A DNA stretch of 38,581 bases from Mycobacterium sp. 852002-50816_SCH5313054-b (GTDB lineage: Bacteria > Actinomycetota > Actinomycetes > Mycobacteriales > Mycobacteriaceae). The notes below the pieces were generated by a model. The model was not told where the DNA came from, did not search any database, and was given only the letters and a program-made list of their open reading frames with translations. The position numbers and the translations under genes were made by a program. This document shows positions 1-8,282 of the stretch, piece by piece. The stretch lies in the NCBI RefSeq assembly GCF_001667185.1, contig NZ_LZIC01000056.1, positions 1 through 38,581 of the forward strand. The letters are read 5' to 3'. The stretch's first letter is position 1, and each line of letters begins with the position of its first letter.

Positions 1-167
1 GCCCACCGAGCGGATCGGCACCGGCGGCCCGGCCCAAGCGCCGCCGCCCGTCGCTCCCAGCCAGCAGGCCGCTCAGTCGGGGGCTGGCCGAAGGGATGGT
101 TGCCGGGACGGGCCCATGTCGACGGGCCCTCGTTCGGTGGTTCCTGGGGGCCTTGTGGGTTCGTCAC
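1..167 (-). CDS. Rv0479c-like membrane protein, N-terminal part (cut by window edge)
   Basis: Only the first ~55 codons lie in the window. The GTG start at 167 overlaps the TGA of the upstream amidohydrolase gene (GTGA), so the two genes are translationally coupled. The opening residues MTNPQGPQEPPNEG followed by STWARPG match what I remember of the Rv0479c N-terminus, a proline- and polar-rich cytoplasmic segment that precedes a single membrane span in the full protein. That span and the extracytoplasmic domain are outside the window. The reading frame is open to the edge. The identification rests on the N-terminal match and the gene order; no function is known to me. Confidence 0.7.
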   Translation of the reverse strand, partial: MTNPQGPQEPPNEGPSTWARPGNHPFGQPPTERPAGWERRAAALGPGRRCRSARW

Positions 168-1006
168 CCGACCGATTCTGCCCTATCCATTCGGGCAAAG
201 TCAGAGCGGTTTCGCAGCACCGCGATGGTTTCGCGGGCCTTGGCCACCCCGTCGAGGTCGATGTCGGCCACCACGAGCTGGGGGTTTGCGCCGGCGGACG
301 CGACCACCTCGCCCAGCGGCGAGGCCACCAGGCTGCCGCCCACGCCCGTCGGTGCGCCCGCACCGGACCCCGCGTTGGTCAGGGTGTCGGCGGGGTCGGC
401 CTGACCGACGGCGGCGACGTAGCTCATCGAATCCAGCGCCCGGGCCCGGGCCAGCAGCGTCCACTGCTCGAGCTTGCCCGGCCCCGAGCCCCAGGACGCG
501 CAGATGACGATCAGCTGGGCGCCGCGCGCGGCCAGCTCGGTGTAGAGCGCCGGAAAGCGGATGTCGTAGCAAACGCTCAATCCGACCCGGGCCTCGCCGA
601 CGTCGACCACCACCGGCTCGTGGCCGGGCGCGACGGTGCGCGACTCGGTGAAGCCGAACGCGTCGTAGAGGTGGATCTTGTCGTAGTGGGTGTCCGGCCG
701 GTTGGGGGCGCCCGGCCCGGCCACGATCAGCGTGTTGGTCACCCGCCCGTCGCCGGCGGGGGTGAACATGCCGGCGATCACGGTGATCCCGGCCTCCGTC
801 GCGATTCCGCGCACCCCGTCCGCCCAGGGCCCGTCGATCGGCTCGGCGACTGGTGCCAGCGGAACGCCGAACCGGCACATCGTCGCCTCCGGGAAGACCA
901 CCAGCGTGGCGCCCGCGTCGGCGGCCCGGCGCGTGTACTCGCGCACCAGCTGCAGGTTCGCCGCCGGATCGCTGCCGCTGAGGATCTGCGCCAAGGCGAT
1001 TCGCAT
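164..1006 (-). CDS. Nitrilase-superfamily (carbon-nitrogen hydrolase) amidohydrolase, Rv0480c homologue
   Basis: A 280-residue protein spanning one complete nitrilase fold. The Glu-Lys-Cys catalytic triad is visible: E40 in VVFPEAT, K110 in YDKIHLYDAF and C146 in LSVCYDIRFP. Members of this branch hydrolyse small amides, for example omega-amidase or deaminated glutathione amidase; the substrate here cannot be told from sequence. No signal peptide is present, so it should be cytosolic. It follows the DUF2505 gene by 24 nt and overlaps the next gene by 4 nt. A TAAGCT box (1019-1014) seven nt before the ATG suggests its own leaderless transcript. Confidence 0.93.
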   Translation of the reverse strand: MRIALAQILSGSDPAANLQLVREYTRRAADAGATLVVFPEATMCRFGVPLAPVAEPIDGPWADGVRGIATEAGITVIAGMFTPAGDGRVTNTLIVAGPGAPNRPDTHYDKIHLYDAFGFTESRTVAPGHEPVVVDVGEARVGLSVCYDIRFPALYTELAARGAQLIVICASWGSGPGKLEQWTLLARARALDSMSYVAAVGQADPADTLTNAGSGAGAPTGVGGSLVASPLGEVVASAGANPQLVVADIDLDGVAKARETIAVLRNRSDFARMDRAESVG

Positions 1007-1013
1007 GGGCGCC

Positions 1014-1019
1014 AGCTTA
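1014..1019 (-). promoter_or_regulatory. Putative -10 box for the amidohydrolase gene
   Basis: TAAGCT fits the mycobacterial TANNNT -10 consensus and ends 7 nt before the ATG at 1006, the spacing expected for a leaderless mRNA. It lies in the 24-nt gap after the upstream gene, so it would be an internal promoter. Confidence 0.4.
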
Positions 1020-1030
1020 GGCCCGTCCGG

Positions 1031-1555
1031 TTAGGCGTTGTTGGCGATCCACTCCGCGGTCAGGCGCTGTTCGCGGCTCACCAGTTCGGCCAGGTGGGTG
1101 CCGATGAGCCGCTCCACCTTGCCGCCGATGATCGGCACCCGGACCTTGATGGCGATCCGGTAGGTGAGCCGCGCGCCGCCGGACTCGGCGATCGGCGCCA
1201 GCTCGCCGCTGCCGGACACGTGCACCGGGGTGCCCTCGATCGTGCCGGCGATGGCGGCCGTCGCGGCGCCGTCGCTGACCGGACCCCACGATTCTTCGCG
1301 CCGCACGCACAGGTCGCCCCGGTGCAGTTGCTTGACGAGGGCGTGCAGGTTGTGGCTGCGCACCACCTGCAGGGTGACCACCTCGACGCTGCCGTCGTCC
1401 CCGGACTCGCCGCCGCGCCGCATCGACTCCAGCTTGGCCTCGTCGACCGGGATGTCGGCCAGCCTGGCCTCCCAATAGCCCTCCACCTGGAAAGCCCGGT
1501 GAATCTCCTCGACGGTCTGCTCGTAGTCGGCCGACAAGTCGAATGAACGCGGCAT
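1031..1555 (-). CDS. DUF2505 family protein, Rv0481c homologue
   Basis: A 174-residue protein starting MPRSFDLSADYEQ, closely resembling Rv0481c. The family (DUF2505) is actinobacterial and has a START/SRPBCC-like alpha-beta organisation: hydrophobic strands alternate with the charged segment around IIGGKVERLIGTHL (about residues 143-157), which resembles the C-terminal helix region of lipid-binding START-like folds. No membrane span or signal peptide is seen. It is divergent from murB with only 26 nt between the start codons. The biochemical function is unknown. Confidence 0.88.
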   Translation of the reverse strand: MPRSFDLSADYEQTVEEIHRAFQVEGYWEARLADIPVDEAKLESMRRGGESGDDGSVEVVTLQVVRSHNLHALVKQLHRGDLCVRREESWGPVSDGAATAAIAGTIEGTPVHVSGSGELAPIAESGGARLTYRIAIKVRVPIIGGKVERLIGTHLAELVSREQRLTAEWIANNA

Positions 1556-1563
1556 AGCTGGCC

Positions 1564-1573
1564 AGGCTACCGT
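1564..1573. promoter_or_regulatory. Overlapping divergent -10 boxes (bidirectional leaderless promoter)
   Basis: On the plus strand TACCGT (1568-1573) lies 8 nt before the murB ATG at 1582. On the minus strand TAGCCT (1569-1564) lies 8 nt before the DUF2505 ATG at 1555. Both fit TANNNT and share the same TA base pairs at 1568-1569. The 26-bp gap leaves no room for untranslated leaders, so both mRNAs should be leaderless and polymerase should bind only one direction at a time. Confidence 0.6.
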
Positions 1574-1581
1574 TACGGGCC

Positions 1582-2691
1582 ATGAAACCGACCGGTGCCG
1601 GTTCGCTCTTCGCCGGTGCGCGTGTCGCCGAGGCGGTGCCGCTGGCGCCGTTGACGACGTTGCGGGTGGGACCCGTCGCGCAACGCCTGATCACCTGCAC
1701 CAGCACCGAGCAGGTGGTTGCCGCGCTGCGGCAGCTGGACACCGAATCCGGCGGCGGGCCGGTGCTGGTGTTTGCCGGCGGCTCCAACCTCGTGGTCGCC
1801 GACACGCTGACCGATCTGACCGCGGTACGCCTCGCCAACGACGCCATCACCGTCGACGGCAACGTCGTCCGCGCCGAGGCGGGCGCCGTCTGGGACGACG
1901 TGGTGGTCACGGCCATCGAGCGCGGTCTGGGCGGGCTGGAATGCCTGTCCGGCATCCCCGGGTCGGCCGGGGCCACCCCGGTGCAGAACGTCGGGGCCTA
2001 CGGGGCGGAGGTGTCCGACACCGTCACCCGGGTTCGGGTGCTCGATCGCGGCACCGGCGCGGTGCGCTGGGTGCCCGGCGACGAACTCGGCTTCGGCTAC
2101 CGCACCAGCGCGTTCAAGCGGGCCAACCGGTCGGGGCGCGAAATCCCTTCCGTGGTACTCGAAGTCGAGTTCGCGCTGGACCCGTCGGGCCGCAGCGCGC
2201 CGCTGCGCTACGGCGAGCTGACGGCCGCGCTGAACGCGACCAGCGGCGAGCGCGCGGACCCGAAAGCCGTCCGCGAGACGGTGCTGAGGCTGCGCGGCCG
2301 CAAGGCCATGGTGCTCAATGCCTCGGACCACGACACCTGGAGCGTCGGTTCGTTCTTCACCAACCCGGTGGTCTCCCCGGAGATCTACCAGCGGCTGGCC
2401 GATCGCGTCGGGGGACCGGTTCCGCACTACCCGGCGCCGGACGGAGTCAAGCTGGCGGCGGGGTGGTTGGTGGAGCGGGCGGGCTTCGGCAAGGGCTATC
2501 CCGAGCCGGATCCGGGCGGCCGCGAAGCGCCGTGCCGGCTGTCGACCAAGCACGCGCTCGCGCTGACCAACCGCGGGGGGGCCACCGCCGGGGACGTGAT
2601 CGCGCTGGCCCGCGCCGTACGTGACGGAGTCCGCGCTGTGTTTGGCATCACACTGGAACCGGAGCCTGTCCTGCTCGGTTGCAGGCTGTAG
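1582..2691 (+). CDS. murB: UDP-N-acetylenolpyruvoylglucosamine reductase
   Basis: MurB reduces UDP-GlcNAc-enolpyruvate to UDP-MurNAc with NADPH and FAD, the second committed step of peptidoglycan synthesis in the cytosol. The 369-residue protein carries the FAD-binding signature [11 protein letters not shown] (64-74), the [19 protein letters not shown] stretch (123-141), Y173 and R174 in GYRTS, the catalytic S257 in SVGSFFTNP, and the C-terminal E361 in PEPVLLG. This layout is the type I MurB form. The ATG is 8 nt downstream of a TACCGT -10 box and has no Shine-Dalgarno, consistent with leaderless translation. Confidence 0.97.
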   Translation: MKPTGAGSLFAGARVAEAVPLAPLTTLRVGPVAQRLITCTSTEQVVAALRQLDTESGGGPVLVFAGGSNLVVADTLTDLTAVRLANDAITVDGNVVRAEAGAVWDDVVVTAIERGLGGLECLSGIPGSAGATPVQNVGAYGAEVSDTVTRVRVLDRGTGAVRWVPGDELGFGYRTSAFKRANRSGREIPSVVLEVEFALDPSGRSAPLRYGELTAALNATSGERADPKAVRETVLRLRGRKAMVLNASDHDTWSVGSFFTNPVVSPEIYQRLADRVGGPVPHYPAPDGVKLAAGWLVERAGFGKGYPEPDPGGREAPCRLSTKHALALTNRGGATAGDVIALARAVRDGVRAVFGITLEPEPVLLGCRL

Positions 2692-2759
2692 CCGCAAATC
2701 GCGGGAATCCGCGCGCCAGGCTCGAATTGTCATGGCGGGGTTGGGGTCTTCTCTCACGG

Positions 2760-2765
2760 TATCTT
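2760..2765 (+). promoter_or_regulatory. Putative -10 box for lprQ
   Basis: TATCTT ends 8 nt before the GTG at 2774 in a locally AT-rich stretch. Its position favours that GTG as a leaderless start over the ATG at 2732, which would lie upstream of the promoter. Confidence 0.5.
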
Positions 2766-2773
2766 TAATTGTC

Positions 2774-4105
2774 GTGAGCACTTCCAGTTCCCCTCCGCCG
2801 GTCAACCGGCGCTTGGCCTTGGCGGCCCTGGGACTTGGCGTGTTTGCCCCCAGCGTATTGGCCGCCTGCGCCGGCACCGTGGCCAACAAGCAGGCCGAGA
2901 AGAAGGAGCCGCCGGCGCCGCAGCTACAGTTCCAGCCGGCCTTGAACACCCCAGCCGCGGCCGACGTGGTCCCGATCGCGCCGATCAGCGTCCAGGTGAC
3001 CGACGGCTGGTTCCAGAAGGTGGCGCTGACCAATTCGTCGGGCAAGGTGGTCGCCGGCGCCTTCAATCAGGACCGCACCGTCTACACCACCACCGAGCCG
3101 CTGGGCTACGACGGGACCTACACGTGGAGCGGCTCGGCCGTCGGCCACAACGGCAAGGCGATCCCGGTGAGCGGCAAGTTCACCACCGTGTCGCCGAGCA
3201 AGAAGATCAGTGGGGCGTTCCAGTTGGCCGACGGCCAGACCGTCGGCGTCGCCGCGCCGATCATCATCCAGTTCGACGCGCCCATCAGCGACAAGGCCGC
3301 GGTCGAGAAGGCGCTGGTCGTCACCACCGACCCGCCCGTCGAGGGCAGCTGGGCCTGGCTGCCCGACGAGAGGCAGGGGGCGCGCGTCCACTACCGGACC
3401 CGGGAGTATTACCCGGCGGGCACCACCGTGAACGTCGACGCCAAGCTGTACGGTCGGCCGTTCGGTGACGGCGCGTTCGGCGCCGACGACATCTCGTTGC
3501 ACTTCCAGATCGGTCGCCGGCAGGTGGTGAAGGCCGAGGTCTCCTCGCACCGCATCCAGGTCGTCACCGACGCCGGCGTCATCATGGACTTCCCGTGCAG
3601 CTACGGCGAGGCCGACAAGGCCCGCAACGTCACCCGTAACGGCATCCACGTGGTGACCGAGAAGTACGCCGACTTCTACATGTCCAACCCGGCCGCCGGC
3701 TACACCAACGCCCACGAACGCTGGGCGGTGCGGATCTCCAACAACGGTGAGTTCATCCACGCCAACCCGTCCAGCGCGGGCGCGCAGGGCAACTCCAACG
3801 TCACCAACGGCTGCATCAACCTGTCGACGGCGGACGCTGCGGAGTACTACCCGACCGCGATGTACGGCGACCCCGTCGAGGTCACCGGCAGTTCGATCCA
3901 GCTGTCCTACTCCGACGGCGACATCTGGGACTGGGCCGTGGACTGGGACACCTGGGTGGCGATGTCGGCGCTGCCGCCCCCGACGGCGCACCCGCCGGCG
4001 TCGCAGATCCCCGTCACCGCGCCGGTCACTCCGACGGACGCCCCGACCTTGTCGGGCACGCCCACGACCACCACAACGACGACGACTACTCGCCCCGGCG
4101 GTTAA
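2774..4105 (+). CDS. lprQ: Lipoprotein L,D-transpeptidase (LdtMt5/LprQ type)
   Basis: A 443-residue secreted enzyme that forms 3-3 cross-links in peptidoglycan. The N-terminus has NRR, a hydrophobic core and the lipobox LAAC with C32 as lipidated residue, so it should be a membrane-anchored lipoprotein. Ig-like domains precede the YkuD catalytic domain (about 255-385). The catalytic motif is TNGCIN with C347 and N345 rather than the usual SHGC, a known peculiarity of the LdtMt5 branch. A Pro/Thr-rich tail ends in a run of threonines (ACC/ACG repeats, 4068-4091). The GTG at 2774 is chosen because of the -10 box at 2760-2765 and because it gives a compact signal peptide; an in-frame ATG at 2732 would add 14 residues. 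The 3' end overlaps the convergent SDR gene by 20 bp. Confidence 0.93.
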   Translation: MSTSSSPPPVNRRLALAALGLGVFAPSVLAACAGTVANKQAEKKEPPAPQLQFQPALNTPAAADVVPIAPISVQVTDGWFQKVALTNSSGKVVAGAFNQDRTVYTTTEPLGYDGTYTWSGSAVGHNGKAIPVSGKFTTVSPSKKISGAFQLADGQTVGVAAPIIIQFDAPISDKAAVEKALVVTTDPPVEGSWAWLPDERQGARVHYRTREYYPAGTTVNVDAKLYGRPFGDGAFGADDISLHFQIGRRQVVKAEVSSHRIQVVTDAGVIMDFPCSYGEADKARNVTRNGIHVVTEKYADFYMSNPAAGYTNAHERWAVRISNNGEFIHANPSSAGAQGNSNVTNGCINLSTADAAEYYPTAMYGDPVEVTGSSIQLSYSDGDIWDWAVDWDTWVAMSALPPPTAHPPASQIPVTAPVTPTDAPTLSGTPTTTTTTTTTRPGG

Positions 4106-4838
4106 ACCGCGTCGCGCTGGCCTGGTCTCGTGGCTTGATGACGATCAGGTCCAGGTCCACGTGGGACGGCCGCGAGGCCACGAACCCGATCACCTCGGCG
4201 ACGTCTGCCGCCACCAACGGCGTCAGCCCGCTATAGACGGCGTCCGCGCGCTGCCGGTCGCCGTCGAAGCGCACCAGCGAAAAGTCGGTTTCGACCGCGC
4301 CCGGCGCAATCTCGGTGAGCCGCACGGGTTTTCCCAATAGCTCACCGCGCAGCGTGCGATGCAGCGCGCCCTGCGCGTGCTTGGCCGCGGTGTAGCCGGC
4401 GCCGCCGTCGTAGGTCTCCATGGCCGCGACCGAGGTGACCGTGACGATGAGGCCGTCGCCGGAATCGATCAGCTTGGGCAGCAGCGCGCGGGTGACCCGC
4501 AGCGTGCCCACCACGTTGGTCTCCCACATCCATTGCCAGTGCCCGAGGTCGGCGTCGGCGACGGATTCCAGCCCCCAGGCGCCACCGGCGTTGTTGATCA
4601 GCACATCGACCCGACTCAATGCGGCGGCCAGCGCGTCGACCGCGCGGTCGTCTGTGACGTCGGCCACAATGGCGGTGCCGCCGATCTCGTCGGCCAGCGC
4701 CTTGAGCCGGTCCGCTCGGCGCGCCACCGCGACAACGTGGAAGCCCTGTGCCGCAAGGGTTTTCGCGGTAGCTTCGCCGATGCCCGAACTGGCGCCGGTA
4801 ACCACCGCGACTCGTTGATGCCCGCCAGCTGCGTTCAC
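4086..4838 (-). CDS. Short-chain dehydrogenase/reductase, Rv0484c homologue
   Basis: A classical SDR of 250 residues. Visible are the NAD(P)-binding TGASSGIG (14-21), the NNAGG motif (82-86) and the catalytic S136, Y149 and K153. An arginine pair after the second strand (R40, R41) suggests NADP preference. The substrate is unknown. I choose GTG 4838, which lies 8 nt after the TAGAGT -10 box (4852-4847), over an in-frame TTG at 4847 that would overlap that box. It is divergent from the cysteine-rich leader ORF and convergent with lprQ, whose 3' end it overlaps. Confidence 0.92.
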   Translation of the reverse strand: MNAAGGHQRVAVVTGASSGIGEATAKTLAAQGFHVVAVARRADRLKALADEIGGTAIVADVTDDRAVDALAAALSRVDVLINNAGGAWGLESVADADLGHWQWMWETNVVGTLRVTRALLPKLIDSGDGLIVTVTSVAAMETYDGGAGYTAAKHAQGALHRTLRGELLGKPVRLTEIAPGAVETDFSLVRFDGDRQRADAVYSGLTPLVAADVAEVIGFVASRPSHVDLDLIVIKPRDQASATRFNRRGE

Positions 4839-4846
4839 ACGGAACA

Positions 4847-4852
4847 ACTCTA
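4847..4852 (-). promoter_or_regulatory. Putative -10 box for the SDR gene
   Basis: TAGAGT on the minus strand, ending 8 nt before the GTG at 4838. It lies only about 10 bp from the plus-strand -10 box at 4863-4868, so the two polymerase footprints would overlap. Confidence 0.45.
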
Positions 4853-4859
4853 GTGAACG

Positions 4860-4868
4860 TGTTAAGTT
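4860..4868 (+). promoter_or_regulatory. Extended -10 promoter of the cysteine-rich leader ORF
   Basis: TGT followed by TAAGTT gives an extended TGN plus TANNNT -10 box. It ends exactly 6 nt before the GTG at 4875, placing +1 on the G of that codon. No good -35 hexamer is visible, which is common in mycobacteria with an extended -10. Confidence 0.6.
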
Positions 4869-4874
4869 CTCGGG

Positions 4875-4964
4875 GTGCTCCTTGGCGCCCTGATCAACAC
4901 CACCATCGCCGCGTGTCTGTGCGCGGCGAGTGCGTGTTGTTGCCGCGCACTTTGCCGCTCCTGA
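4875..4964 (+). CDS. Leaderless polycysteine leader peptide (29 aa), candidate cysteine-sensing attenuator ORF
   Basis: A short ORF from GTG 4875 to TGA 4964 encodes 29 residues, six of them cysteine: C14, C16, C21, C22, C23 and C27, with three consecutive Cys codons at 4935-4943. Cysteine is rare in proteins of this size, so the clustering is striking. A TGN-TAAGTT extended -10 places the transcription start on the GTG. Polycysteine leaderless short ORFs acting as cysteine-responsive attenuators by ribosome pausing have been described in M. smegmatis. Here the downstream genes are the ROK regulator and mshA, and mycothiol itself contains cysteine, so the link makes metabolic sense. The peptide is probably not functional on its own. 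Confidence 0.75.
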   Translation: MLLGALINTTIAACLCAASACCCRALCRS

Positions 4965-5012
4965 CTTTCAGGTGTGGCCGAAGCCGGCCATCGCAGAACT
5001 CGCACAAAAGGA
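4921..5012 (+). promoter_or_regulatory. Putative cysteine-responsive attenuator region upstream of the ROK regulator gene
   Basis: Two hairpins can be drawn. One pairs GCGCGGC (4921-4927) with GCCGCGC (4942-4948); the three consecutive Cys codons sit in its loop and 3' arm, so a paused ribosome would open it. The second pairs TGGCCG (4975-4980) with CGGCCA (4985-4990). The Shine-Dalgarno AAAAGGA (5006-5012) has only short complements (CTCCT at 4958-4962, TCCTT at 4879-4883), so the exact sequestering structure is not resolved by eye. Confidence 0.45.
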
Positions 5013-5017
5013 CACTC

Positions 5018-6328
5018 ATGCGCACTACCCTTACCCGTAATCACCATTCCCTCAGCCGCAAAGGCCTCCCGCGGATGCACCGCCAGATCCTGCCTCCGGC
5101 ATTACACATCTCGGACTCGGCCGCGGCATCCGTCTTCCGGGCCGTTCGGCTGCGCGGCCCCGTCGGCCGCGACGTCATCGCGGCCGTCACCTCGCTGAGC
5201 ATCGCCACGGTCAATCGCCAGGTCATCGCCCTGCTGGACGCGGGCCTGCTGCGGGAACGCGCCGACCTGGCCGTTCCCGGTGCCATCGGGCGCCCGCGGG
5301 TGCCGGTGGAGATCAACCACGAACCGTTCGTGACGCTCGGCATCCACATCGGAGCGCGCACCACCAGCATCGTCGCCACCGACCTGTTCGGTCGCACGCT
5401 GGATACCGTCGAGACCCCGACGCCGCTGTCGCCCGCGGGGCCCGCGCTGGCTTCGCTGGCCGAGAGCGCCTCCCGGTACCTGCAGCGCTGGCACCGGCGC
5501 CGCCCGCTGTGGGTCGGGGTGGCGATCGGCGGCACCGTCGACGCGGCGACCGGCCTCGTCGACCACCCCCGGCTCGGGTGGCGGCAGGCGCCCGTCGGCC
5601 CCGTGCTGGCCGACGCGCTGGGGCTGCCGTTGTCGGTGGCCTCGCACGTCGACGCGATGGCCGGCGCCGAATTGCTGCTCGGCCTGCGGCGATTCGCGCC
5701 GAGTTCGCCGACCAGCCTGTACGTCTACGCCCGCGAGACCGTGGGCTATGCGCTGGTGATCGGTGGGCGGGTGCACTGCCCGGCCAGCGGGCCGGGCACC
5801 ATCGCGGCGCTGCCCGCCCACTCCGAACTGCTCGGCGGCACCGGCCAGCTGGAGTCCACGGTCAGCGACGAGGCGGTGCTGGCCGCCGCGCGGCGACTGA
5901 AGATCCTGCCCGCCGTCCCGCCCGCCACCCGCATCGCCGGGGCCACGACCGCGATGACCGACCTGCTGCGGGTGGCCCGGTCCGGCAATCAGCCGGCCAG
6001 GGACCTGCTGGACGAGCGGGCCCGGGTGCTCGGCGAGGCGGTCGCGTTGCTGCGCGACATGCTCAACCCCGACGAGCTGGTCGTCGGCGGTCAGGCCTTC
6101 ACCGAGTACCCCGAGGCGATGGGCCGGGTGGAGGAGGCGTTCGCCGGCCGCTCGGTGCTGCCCCCGCGCGATATCCGCATCACCGCCTTCGGCAACCGGG
6201 TCCAGGAGGCCGGGGCCGGGACGGTGTCGCTGGGCGGGCTGTACGCGGACCCGCTGGGCGCGATGCGGCGCGCCGGGGCGCTGCAGTCCCGGCTGCGGGA
6301 GGTCGCGGCCGACGAGTCGTCCGCTTAG
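5018..6328 (+). CDS. ROK-family transcriptional regulator, Rv0485 homologue
   Basis: A 436-residue protein with an N-terminal winged helix-turn-helix (about 49-95; [20 protein letters not shown]) and a ROK sugar-kinase-like domain (about 105-430; [10 protein letters not shown] phosphate loop region). H268 begins the stretch where ROK proteins usually carry the zinc motif CxCGxxGC; here it reads [12 protein letters not shown], so the zinc cysteines are lost. The H-V-D-A sequence keeps the Asp of the kinase active site but not the Asn. Rv0485 has been reported to influence pe13/ppe18 expression in M. tuberculosis. ATG 5018 is chosen for the AAAAGGA ribosome site 5 nt upstream. It is followed by mshA after 52 nt. 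Confidence 0.92.
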   Translation: MRTTLTRNHHSLSRKGLPRMHRQILPPALHISDSAAASVFRAVRLRGPVGRDVIAAVTSLSIATVNRQVIALLDAGLLRERADLAVPGAIGRPRVPVEINHEPFVTLGIHIGARTTSIVATDLFGRTLDTVETPTPLSPAGPALASLAESASRYLQRWHRRRPLWVGVAIGGTVDAATGLVDHPRLGWRQAPVGPVLADALGLPLSVASHVDAMAGAELLLGLRRFAPSSPTSLYVYARETVGYALVIGGRVHCPASGPGTIAALPAHSELLGGTGQLESTVSDEAVLAAARRLKILPAVPPATRIAGATTAMTDLLRVARSGNQPARDLLDERARVLGEAVALLRDMLNPDELVVGGQAFTEYPEAMGRVEEAFAGRSVLPPRDIRITAFGNRVQEAGAGTVSLGGLYADPLGAMRRAGALQSRLREVAADESSA

Positions 6329-6365
6329 CGCGAACAGCGCCCGTCGGTCCGGTCGCGGCCCGTCC

Positions 6366-6374
6366 TGTAAAGAT
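6366..6374 (+). promoter_or_regulatory. Candidate internal promoter of mshA
   Basis: TGT then AAAGAT forms an extended -10 with the minimal nAnnnT core, 6 nt before the mshA GTG at 6381. The AAGGAG at 6376-6381 runs into the GTG itself and cannot serve as its ribosome site, which supports leaderless initiation. Confidence 0.35.
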
Positions 6375-6380
6375 GAAGGA

Positions 6381-7712
6381 GTGCGGCACGACGACGTCCT
6401 CCGGCGCAGCGACCCGCGCCGGGTTGCGGTCCTGGCGGTGCACACCTCGCCGTTGGCCCAGCCGGGAACCGGCGACGCCGGGGGCATGAACGTCTACGTG
6501 CTGCAAACCGCCTTGCACCTGGCGCGGCGTGGCATCGAGGTGGAGATCTTCACCCGGGCCACCGCGTCGGCCGATCCGCCGGTGGCCCACGTGGCGCCGG
6601 GCGTGCTGGTCCGCAACGTGGTGGCGGGGCCCTTCGAGGGCCTGGACAAATACGACCTGCCGACGCAGCTGTGCGCGTTCGCGGCCGCGGTGCTGCGCGC
6701 CGAGGCGTCACACGAACCGGGTCACTACGACATCGTGCATTCCCACTACTGGCTGTCCGGGCAGGTCGGCTGGCTGGCCCGGGACCGCTGGGCGGTGCCG
6801 TTGGTGCACACCGCACACACGCTCGCCGCGGTGAAAAACGCGGCCCTGGCCGCCGGGGACGCGCCGGAGCCGCCGCTGCGCACGGTGGGGGAGCAGCAGG
6901 TCGTCGACGAAGCGGACCGGCTGATCGTCAACACCGACGACGAAGCCAGGCAATTGATTTCGCTCCACCACGCCGATCCGGGGCGGATCGATGTGGTGCA
7001 CCCCGGGGTGGACCTGGACGTGTTCCGCCCGGGCGATCGGCGGGCGGCCCGGGCCGCGCTGGGCCTGCCGCTCGACGGTGATCTGGTGGCCTTCGTCGGG
7101 CGGATCCAGCCGCTGAAGGCCCCCGACATCGTGCTGCGCGCCGCGGCGAAACTGCCCGGGCTGCGCATCGTGGTCGCCGGCGGCCCGTCGGGCAGCGGCC
7201 TGGCCTCGCCGGACGGACTGGGGCGGCTGGCCGACGAACTCGGCATCACCGACCGGGTGACGTTCCTGCCGCCGCAGTCCCGCCCGGACCTGGCCGCCCT
7301 GTTTCGGGCCGCCAATCTTGTTGCGGTGCCCAGTTATTCGGAGTCGTTCGGGTTGGTTGCCGTCGAGGCGCAGGCGTGCGGTACCCCCGTGGTGGCCGCG
7401 TCGGTCGGCGGACTGCCGGTGGCGGTGCGCGACGGGATCTCCGGCACCCTGGTGTCCGGGCACGACGTCGGCGACTGGGCGGATGCCCTGGATCGGCTGC
7501 TGCGGCGCGACGCGGCGCAGGCCGACGCGATGAGCCGCGCGGCCGCCGCGCACGCGGCCACGTTCTCCTGGGACAACACCACCGACGCGCTGCTGGCCAG
7601 CTATCGGCGCGCGATCGGCGACTTCACCGCCCTGCGCCAGCGCCGGTTCCGCGACCGCGCCGCGATGCGCAAGCCGCGCCGCTGGACCACCCGTCGCGGG
7701 GTGGGCGCGTGA
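6381..7712 (+). CDS. mshA: D-inositol-3-phosphate glycosyltransferase (mycothiol synthesis)
   Basis: MshA transfers GlcNAc from UDP-GlcNAc to 1L-myo-inositol 1-phosphate, the first step of mycothiol synthesis. The 443-residue protein is a GT-B fold, family GT4. The N-terminal domain has the [12 protein letters not shown] loop (28-39) and HSHYW (120-124). The C-terminal domain has GRIQPLK (240-246), whose Arg and Lys hold the nucleotide phosphates, and the EX7E-type ESFGLVAVE (321-329). It is about 37 residues shorter than the H37Rv protein because the variable N-terminal tail is short. It is translationally coupled to the next gene through GTGA. Confidence 0.97.
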   Translation: MRHDDVLRRSDPRRVAVLAVHTSPLAQPGTGDAGGMNVYVLQTALHLARRGIEVEIFTRATASADPPVAHVAPGVLVRNVVAGPFEGLDKYDLPTQLCAFAAAVLRAEASHEPGHYDIVHSHYWLSGQVGWLARDRWAVPLVHTAHTLAAVKNAALAAGDAPEPPLRTVGEQQVVDEADRLIVNTDDEARQLISLHHADPGRIDVVHPGVDLDVFRPGDRRAARAALGLPLDGDLVAFVGRIQPLKAPDIVLRAAAKLPGLRIVVAGGPSGSGLASPDGLGRLADELGITDRVTFLPPQSRPDLAALFRAANLVAVPSYSESFGLVAVEAQACGTPVVAASVGGLPVAVRDGISGTLVSGHDVGDWADALDRLLRRDAAQADAMSRAAAAHAATFSWDNTTDALLASYRRAIGDFTALRQRRFRDRAAMRKPRRWTTRRGVGA

Positions 7713-8272
7713 ATACGACCGTGCAGGCCGTGATCGAGCACACGCTGCAGGCCAGCGGGCTGACCTACTCGGAATTGCCCGGGTCGCACGGCGGCCTGCC
7801 CGGCCTGGTGGTGGAACTGCCCGGCGAGCGCAAGCTCAAGACCAACACCATCCTGACCATCGGCGAGCATTCGGTGCGCGTGGAGGCGTTCGTGTGCCGC
7901 AAGCCCGACGAGAACCACGAGGGCGTCTACCGGTTTTTGCTCAGGCGCAATCGCCGGCTGTACGGGGTGGCCTACACGCTGGACAACGTCGGCGACATCT
8001 ACCTGGTGGGCCGCATGTCGCTCGCCTCGGTCGACGCCGACGAGATCGACCGGGTGCTCGGGCAGGTCCTCGAAGCGGTGGACTCCGACTTCAATACGTT
8101 GCTGGAGTTGGGTTTTCGCTCGTCGATTCAGAAAGAATGGGAGTGGCGGGTGTCCCGGGGGGAGTCGCTGAAGAACCTGCAGGCGTTCGCCCATTTGCGC
8201 CCTACGACGATGCAGAGCGCGCAGCGCGATGAGGAGGAGTCGGGCAACACAATCGACGAAGGCGACGAATAA
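7709..8272 (+). CDS. YbjN-domain protein, Rv0487 homologue
   Basis: A 187-residue acidic cytosolic protein whose GTG start overlaps the mshA stop (GTGA), giving translational coupling. The sequence matches Rv0487 and the YbjN/type III secretion chaperone-like fold: an N-terminal amphipathic segment, a central strand region ([19 protein letters not shown]) and an acidic tail ending in NTIDEGDE. YbjN proteins are small chaperone-like regulators of unclear mechanism. Coupling to mshA hints at a role near mycothiol synthesis, but this is inference from position only. Confidence 0.88.
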   Translation: MNTTVQAVIEHTLQASGLTYSELPGSHGGLPGLVVELPGERKLKTNTILTIGEHSVRVEAFVCRKPDENHEGVYRFLLRRNRRLYGVAYTLDNVGDIYLVGRMSLASVDADEIDRVLGQVLEAVDSDFNTLLELGFRSSIQKEWEWRVSRGESLKNLQAFAHLRPTTMQSAQRDEEESGNTIDEGDE

Positions 8273-8275
8273 GCT
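8270..8275 (+). promoter_or_regulatory. Putative -10 box for gpm1
   Basis: TAAGCT overlaps the stop codon of the preceding gene and ends 7 nt before the gpm1 ATG at 8283, consistent with a leaderless gpm1 transcript. Confidence 0.4.
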
Positions 8276-8282
8276 AGCCGGC

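Noticed and set aside
116..1546. Long open frame antisense to the amidohydrolase and DUF2505 genes
   Set aside because: It is a GC-rich shadow frame with Arg/Gly/Ala/His-rich composition; the opposite strand encodes two clear protein families.
2621..2773. Longer N-termini for lprQ
   Set aside because: They would place extra residues before the signal peptide, and the -10 box at 2760-2765 lies inside them; the GTG at 2774 gives a standard lipoprotein signal.
4068..4091. ACC/ACG repeats as a tandem repeat locus
   Set aside because: They encode the Thr-rich tail of the lipoprotein and are too few and imperfect to call a variable repeat locus.
4853..5017. N-terminal extension of the ROK regulator from GTG 4853
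   Set aside because: It is non-homologous and His/Arg-rich, lies in a different frame over the polycysteine ORF, and lacks the ribosome site seen at ATG 5018.
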